Origin: Desulfurococcales archaeon
Lineage (GTDB): Archaea; Thermoproteota; Thermoprotei_A; Sulfolobales; NBVN01
Direction of reading: 5' to 3'
DNA length: 41,815 nt
Assembly: GCA_027064885.1 (NCBI GenBank)
Contig: JAMOOZ010000156.1
Coordinates: forward strand, 1 to 41,815
Both the position numbers and the translations under genes were made by a program. Position 1 is the first letter of the stretch. Each line of letters begins with the position of its first letter. Under the pieces are notes generated by a model. It saw only the letters and a program-made list of their open reading frames with translations, had not been told where the DNA came from and did no database searches. Shown here piece by piece: positions 40,957 to 41,815 of this stretch.

Positions 40957-41815
40957 GCTCCGTACTTTTAAGGAAAGTCAAGGCATACGCAGTATTAACG
41001 AGACCTCATAACTTGCTAGCCACAGTAATAACTACTTTAATAGGCTGGCTTATCGTCTTTATTGAAGCACAGAACAATATAATAAACCCTGTATATCCTG
41101 TGTTAACCGTTGTATTAGCAGCTGCTGGAGGTTACGTGATAAACGACTATTTTGACGCTGAAGTTGACGCTATTAATAAACCCTACAGGCCGATTCCCTC
41201 CGGCGCTGTTGGCCGTAATGAGGCACTCGTTTTCAGTATTACCTTAGCCCTAGCCGCTATTGTCCTAGCCCTTAAGTCGGGTCCTATCTCGTTTATGTTC
41301 GTAACTCTAAATATTGCTCTACTCTATGCGTATTCCTACAAGTTAAAAGAGCTGGGCTTTCTGGGTAATGTTGTTGTCGCATTCGAGGGTGCCGCCTCTA
41401 TAATATACGGAGGTCTAGCAGCATCTGAACCCTTAGGTGTGCTTGGGCTGATTAGTCGAACACTTCTCCCAGCACTTTATGCGTTCTTATTACTTCTCGG
41501 AAGAGAGATCGTTAAGACAATTGAGGATTACAGGGCTGATGCTTTAAGGGACGTGAAGTCCTTACCCCGAGTACTCGGTGTGCGTTATGCAGCCATAGTG
41601 GCATCTGCCATACTATTAAGCGTTGCCATCATATCGCCATTACCAATGATGCTGGGTTTCGGAATTATTTATTGCGTACTTGCCTTCATAACAGATGTCA
41701 TTATCGTTTACTCTATCATTATTCTCATACATGTAAGAAAGGAAAACGCCGAAGTCACTGCAGCTAGACTCAGATCCCTTCTTAAGATAGCTATTTTTGT
41801 TGGGTCGTTCGCATT
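40953..41815 (+). CDS. UbiA prenyltransferase, likely DGGGP synthase (cut by window end)
   Basis: Integral membrane prenyltransferase that adds the second geranylgeranyl chain in archaeal ether lipids. At least 287 codons are present with no stop before the window ends. The first Asp-rich motif NDYFDAEVDAINKPYRPIPS and the second, EDYRADALRDVKSLPRVLG, are the UbiA signatures; multiple membrane spans surround them. The family is normally about 290 aa, so little is missing. The ATG overlaps the previous stop. With the reductase at 36.7 kb it suggests lipid biosynthesis. Confidence 0.85.
   Translation, partial: MSSVLLRKVKAYAVLTRPHNLLATVITTLIGWLIVFIEAQNNIINPVYPVLTVVLAAAGGYVINDYFDAEVDAINKPYRPIPSGAVGRNEALVFSITLALAAIVLALKSGPISFMFVTLNIALLYAYSYKLKELGFLGNVVVAFEGAASIIYGGLAASEPLGVLGLISRTLLPALYAFLLLLGREIVKTIEDYRADALRDVKSLPRVLGVRYAAIVASAILLSVAIISPLPMMLGFGIIYCVLAFITDVIIVYSIIILIHVRKENAEVTAARLRSLLKIAIFVGSFA

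Overview
The window looks like a chromosome segment of a hyperthermophilic crenarchaeon (Thermoproteota), perhaps Desulfurococcales or a neighbouring order; the order is a guess. The evidence is gene content: a group II thermosome, RNA polymerase subunit Rpo8, TFE, MBF1, ribosomal proteins S17e, L13e and L40e, an Orc1/Cdc6 protein beside both RFC subunits, archaeosine TGT, the bifunctional FBP aldolase/phosphatase, short TATA-driven leaders, GTG and TTG starts, and tRNA genes with introns. I see no rRNA, CRISPR array or insertion sequence.

Layout. 0-5.6 kb (mostly minus strand): triosephosphate isomerase, FBP aldolase/phosphatase, ABCE1, a possible C/D box sRNA, a 27-codon gene made almost only of Glu and Trp, KEOPS subunit Cgi121, a MoaD-like protein and S17e. 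5.7-12.1 kb: thermosome, Fap7-like kinase, a HerA-like ATPase with a small partner, Rpo8, SmAP3-like protein and archaeosine TGT. 12.1-14.6 kb (minus): PAC2 protein, PUA protein and the proteasomal ATPase PAN. 14.7-18.9 kb (plus): MBF1, HflX, Trm56, TFE, a cytosine-5 DNA methyltransferase and a SPOUT-like protein.

18.9-26.5 kb is an accessory block dotted with three tRNA genes (Gln with intron, Val, Cys with intron). It holds a decayed gene, a winged-helix protein with a possible nuclease-fold domain, an exported-protein gene split by one in-frame TAA, and a compact four-gene surface-fibre cluster: two TasA/camelysin-like subunits, a multi-membrane-span signal peptidase and a DUF5305-like membrane protein. 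This resembles the TasA-related bundling pili known in crenarchaea and is the best candidate for a special system here.

26.5-41.8 kb returns to core genes: nucleotidyltransferase-like protein, L40e (53 aa), NusA-like KH protein, TruD, Pth2, three small unknown genes, TRAM protein, RFC small subunit (apparently starting at CTG), RFC large subunit, a winged-helix protein, Orc1/Cdc6, MTA phosphorylase facing SpeD, a geranylgeranyl-reductase-like flavoprotein, L13e facing a TtuA-like tRNA thiolase, a dUTPase-like protein, a Cys-rich glycosylase-like protein, a small unknown protein and a UbiA prenyltransferase cut by the window end.

Themes are translation and tRNA modification (KEOPS, TtuA, TGT, Trm56, TruD), DNA replication, proteostasis, membrane lipid synthesis and polyamine/MTA metabolism. 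All calls rest on reading motifs in the sequence; no database search was run.
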